A stretch of DNA of 64,000 nucleotides from positions 9,133 to 73,132 of the forward strand of contig CAKULN010000013.1 in NCBI GenBank assembly GCA_934667175.1, in the 5' to 3' direction. A program made the translations under genes and the position numbers. The stretch comes from an uncultured Bacteroidales bacterium. GTDB lineage: Bacteria; Bacteroidota; Bacteroidia; Bacteroidales; UBA932. The notes under the pieces were generated by a model that was given only the letters and a program-made list of their open reading frames with translations, did not search any database and was not told the DNA's origin. Numbering within the stretch: the first letter of the stretch is position 1; the number at the start of each line of letters is the position of its first letter. Positions 60,985 to 64,000 of this stretch are shown piece after piece.

Positions 60985-63795
60985 ATGAAAAAGATTTACG
61001 TTCTCATGTTATTCGCCTTGATGGCAGTTGCGTCTTGCGAAAAATACGATGACAGTTCCATCAGGAATGACATCCAGAAATTGGATGAAAGAGTCTCAGC
61101 GCTTGAGAAATGGCAGGGTGAGGTGAACCGGAACATCGCATCACTACAGACAATTGTCGAGGCGTTGAATGGCCGGGACTATGTGACAGATGTCACGGAA
61201 ATCAAAGATGACGAAGGCTACACCGTAGGATACAATGTTCATTTTAACAAAGGCGGCTCAAAAACCATAACATTTAATGTTAAAGATCCATCCATTCACA
61301 TCCCTGTCATCGGAGTGAAAGCCGGACCGGACGGAATTTACTATTGGACGCTGGATGGGGAATGGATGCTGGATGGTGCCGGTGAAAGAATCAAGGCTTC
61401 GGCATCTGACGGAACCACGCCTAAATTAAAAATCGAAAACGGTTATTGGCTTGTTTCCTATGATAACGGTAAAACGTGGAATAAGCTTGGCGCAACGGCA
61501 TCAGATGGCAAAGACGGTGATAATGGAAAGGATGGAGTTGATGGGAAGGACGGCAAAGACGGCAAGGACGGTATCACTCCGAAGTTAAAGATTGAGGATG
61601 GGTTCTGGTTCGTATCCTACGACAATGGAAAGACATGGGAGAAATTAGGAGCCGCCGAGCACAAGGGGGCCGACGGGAAAACTCCTGAGCTGAAGGTCGA
61701 GAATGGATTTTGGTTCGCCTCCTACGACAATGGAAAGACATGGGAGAAAATCGGCCCGGCGACTTCTCCGGACTCCGGTTCAGGTGCTTGCATATTCAAG
61801 AAAGTGATCGTGTCTGACTCATACGTCACTTTCGTCCTTGCAGATGGTACAAGTTTCGCCCTTCCGGTTGGAGAAGAACTCTCCATCTCATTCACAAGGT
61901 TGGATTCTGGAGCCCTTACCCCAAATTCAAAATCAAAAATCAGGTACAAGGTCACGAGCCCTTCCGAAAGAATCGACATCGAGGTCATCGGCTCTTCTGA
62001 CCTCACTGCTGAAATTGATGCGGATGACTCTTCAAACAAGACAGGAATCATAAAAGCCTACACTGGTGAGACTGTAGGCAGCCAGCCTAAAGTGGTGGTA
62101 CTCGTCAGCAACGGGAGCAAGGTCATAATGAAAAGCATCCATTTCGAGAAAGAGGGGCTCGAAATAAATGACAATTCATTCAAAACTGTTGATTTCGAAG
62201 GAGGTACAGTCTCCCTTGAATTTTTGACGAACATTGAATATGACGTTGTCATCTCAGACAACGCCAAGGCATGGATCAGCAGGCTTGACACTCGTTCCCT
62301 TACGAAGCATACTCTTCAATTCGCGGTTTCTGAAAACTCTGGAGAGGAAAGAACCGGAACAATCACCATACAAAGCCGAACCAGCTCACAAAAGATAGTT
62401 TACACCATCATTCAGAAAGGAATATGTTCCCTGACATTACCTGATGGCAATGAATATATGCCGTGCGGTGGCACGCTCACATCTCAATATCCATCTGACG
62501 ATCCATCGTCCAATGGTCTGGACAAAATGGTGGACGGAAACACTAACACTTCGTTCAAGATAAGCGGCAAGTCATCTTTCGATTTGATTTGGGAGGGTAA
62601 CGAAGCCAAGTCGTTTAAGAAATATTATCTGCATTTCGGGCCGAAAAGCGACACCAGACCGGACGGAGTTGAATTGTTCGGGTCAAATGACGGTGTCGCA
62701 TGGAATCACATCATTGGAATAAAAGGGAGCAAACTCTTTCTTCTGGACAGTGACTTCCCTACCAGTACACAATTCAAATTCATTAAACTGAGAATCAACA
62801 ACACCGGGAACGCGGAAACAATCACCATCGCGGAGTTCCACCTGATTGGAAGAGCCAATGAATATTCCTCGTTTGATGATGTCGTGGCGAATGGCTCCTC
62901 ATTCACCAACACGACATCAACTCCAATGGGTAGGCACTACGCCAACAAACACGTTACCACAGAGGCGGACAGAAAATGGTTGAGCACAGCCAGCAATGAA
63001 CCAAACACATTACCGTCCGCACCTTCATACTCTTGGAGAGAATACACAGTCAATCTCTACCCTTTCGGCGAACCTGTGCCAGCCGATGTAAACCAACATG
63101 GCATCGGAGACTGCTCAGCCTTAGCCGTTTTTGCGGAAATGGCTTATCAATATCCTGACTTCATCAAATCAATCATCAAGGACAATGGCGACAAAACCTA
63201 TTCCGTGAATATGTTTGATCCTCAGGGAAAAGAAGTTACCGTCACCGTCCAATCCACCTTCCTTGGCAACGACAGCGGTATGGGAGCCGCGACGGGAAAG
63301 AAAAACGAACCGACCTGGGCATCAGTCCTGGAGAAGGCGATAATGAAATGGAATTACATCTATAAAGTGAATCCAGACATCAATGGTATCGGCAGCGAGC
63401 ACGTCGCTCCGCTGTTCACAGGCAACGGAAACAGCTTTGCATATTCACCTAACACAGTGTCGGCAGACAATCTGAAGTCCATAGTCGACTTGTGCTTAAA
63501 GGAAAACATGATTGTGATCGGAGGTTTCAATATCGGTGGTCTGTCAGTTGGAGGTTTCCAGACGGTCACGGCTCACGCATATTCATTCATGTACAGCAAC
63601 AACTCAAGCGCACTGTTCTCCATGAGGAATCCTTGGGGCTACAGTCCTGGCAGCGATGGCAAAGAGGACGGAATCCTGAACATAGTCAATGACGGGATAG
63701 TTCCTCCTACCATCGACCTGCGTATCATATACCCTGGCGCCGCTGAAAAATATGCGAAGAAAGACCTTGGGCCTTATCTGCCGCCAAAATGGTAG
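60985..63795 (+). CDS. Lipoprotein with C-terminal calpain-like (C2) cysteine protease domain
   Basis: 936 residues. Lipoprotein signal MKKIYVLMLFALMAVASC (Cys18). A coiled coil and DUF4988/PL29-N-like region (about 20-130) follow, then three repeats of the type TPKLKIENGYWLVSYDNGKT, with a collagen-like GKDGKDG run (about 174-197). A BACON-type domain comes next (about 400-478) and a discoidin-like domain (about 490-620). The C-terminus (about 680-930) has the calpain pattern: QHGIGDCSALAVFAEMAYQY (Cys about 710), HAYSF (His about 864) and RNPWG (Asn about 882). The usual Trp after the catalytic Cys is Ser here. Predicted surface-exposed. Confidence 0.85.
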   Translation: MKKIYVLMLFALMAVASCEKYDDSSIRNDIQKLDERVSALEKWQGEVNRNIASLQTIVEALNGRDYVTDVTEIKDDEGYTVGYNVHFNKGGSKTITFNVKDPSIHIPVIGVKAGPDGIYYWTLDGEWMLDGAGERIKASASDGTTPKLKIENGYWLVSYDNGKTWNKLGATASDGKDGDNGKDGVDGKDGKDGKDGITPKLKIEDGFWFVSYDNGKTWEKLGAAEHKGADGKTPELKVENGFWFASYDNGKTWEKIGPATSPDSGSGACIFKKVIVSDSYVTFVLADGTSFALPVGEELSISFTRLDSGALTPNSKSKIRYKVTSPSERIDIEVIGSSDLTAEIDADDSSNKTGIIKAYTGETVGSQPKVVVLVSNGSKVIMKSIHFEKEGLEINDNSFKTVDFEGGTVSLEFLTNIEYDVVISDNAKAWISRLDTRSLTKHTLQFAVSENSGEERTGTITIQSRTSSQKIVYTIIQKGICSLTLPDGNEYMPCGGTLTSQYPSDDPSSNGLDKMVDGNTNTSFKISGKSSFDLIWEGNEAKSFKKYYLHFGPKSDTRPDGVELFGSNDGVAWNHIIGIKGSKLFLLDSDFPTSTQFKFIKLRINNTGNAETITIAEFHLIGRANEYSSFDDVVANGSSFTNTTSTPMGRHYANKHVTTEADRKWLSTASNEPNTLPSAPSYSWREYTVNLYPFGEPVPADVNQHGIGDCSALAVFAEMAYQYPDFIKSIIKDNGDKTYSVNMFDPQGKEVTVTVQSTFLGNDSGMGAATGKKNEPTWASVLEKAIMKWNYIYKVNPDINGIGSEHVAPLFTGNGNSFAYSPNTVSADNLKSIVDLCLKENMIVIGGFNIGGLSVGGFQTVTAHAYSFMYSNNSSALFSMRNPWGYSPGSDGKEDGILNIVNDGIVPPTIDLRIIYPGAAEKYAKKDLGPYLPPKW

Positions 63796-63819
63796 ATTCG
63801 TTACCCAAAGCTACAAAAG

Positions 63820-63950
63820 TAAATGAATATGTTGATAGCGGCCTGCATAACAATCCTTGTGTACTGCATCTTGGGCAAGGATATTCATTCACTTCTGGAG
63901 GACAAATGATAGATTCCTGAGGAAATGTCACTCAATATATAAAAAGGAAA
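63820..63950 (+). pseudogene. Pseudogene fragment, copy B
   Basis: Encodes VNEYVDSGLHNNPCVLHLGQ then GYSFTSGGQMIDS and a TGA, continuing in the same frame as GNVTQYI. It resembles the fragment 3.4 kb upstream at about 75-80 per cent nucleotide identity over some 60 bp. The two copies bracket the calpain gene. Confidence 0.6.
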
Positions 63951-64000
63951 GACACCATAATAACCCTAACGGATGAGCATAATGAACAGAATCAAGACGT

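Overview
This window looks like a chromosomal segment of a Bacteroidales bacterium (phylum Bacteroidota), most likely gut-associated. The grounds are promoters of the Bacteroides type (-33 TTTG, 19 nt, -7 TAnnTTTG upstream of rplS and polA), a bactofilin, an sbcDC pair, lipoproteins with Bacteroidetes-type lipoboxes and BACON/DUF4988-like modules, and mid-GC core genes. I cannot name a genus from sequence reading alone.

Positions 1-34.6 kb are ordinary chromosomal backbone. On the minus strand lie sbcD-sbcC (sbcC runs off the left edge), an ABC-F ATPase, uxaC, secA with a bactofilin, a DUF47/PhoU-like gene, uvrA, hsp20, sdaA and an exported C1 aminopeptidase. On the plus strand lie grpE-dnaJ, rplS, tRNA-Arg(ACG), tRNA-Gly(CCC), an iron/cobalamin-type ABC permease with its ATPase, and polA-ECF sigma-rsmG. 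tRNA-Asp(GTC) is on the minus strand. A surface-glycan decoration block sits at 15.8-21.9 kb: a glycosyltransferase, a Stealth phosphotransferase, two LicD proteins, a class V aminotransferase and a cytidylyltransferase fused to a Gfo/Idh/MocA oxidoreductase. Intergenic gaps carry a dispersed palindromic repeat related to GGTCRCTGAGCYTGYCGAAG, and a degenerate copy appears to sit in frame inside the ABC-F gene.

From 34.6 to 37.7 kb the sequence is decayed accessory DNA: a MITE-like inverted-repeat element, a RelB-like antitoxin with a truncated PIN toxin, and about 1.3 kb of repeats and hairpins with no gene.

From 37.76 to 58.45 kb there is an unbroken plus-strand array of 14 genes with gaps of about 40 nt or less. 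It encodes a lone RyR-domain protein; a membrane channel-like protein with tandem RCK/TrkA-N domains and a C-terminal RyR-like domain; an M48 protease with a zinc ribbon plus two small partners; a SIR2-like/TIR protein paired with a 1797-residue nSTAND ATPase (BspA-type LRRs, five membrane helices, WD40 propeller); a small membrane protein; a PrsW-like protease; a second SIR2-like/TIR protein paired with a short nSTAND-TM-coiled-coil protein; a TIR-TM-FGE protein; an exported hypothetical; and an exported TPR-CHAT protease. I read this as a composite, envelope-spanning conflict or immune locus in which NAD-consuming TIR/SIR2 proteins are paired with STAND sensors. The combination, and especially the periplasm-facing sensors, is the most interesting thing here. 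The function is inferred, not shown.

The last 5.5 kb holds a sigma-like gene fragment, an AT-rich WG-repeat-like lipoprotein and a 936-residue lipoprotein ending in a calpain-like (C2) protease domain. The lipoprotein is flanked by two related pseudogene fragments, one of which carries a 153-bp insertion.
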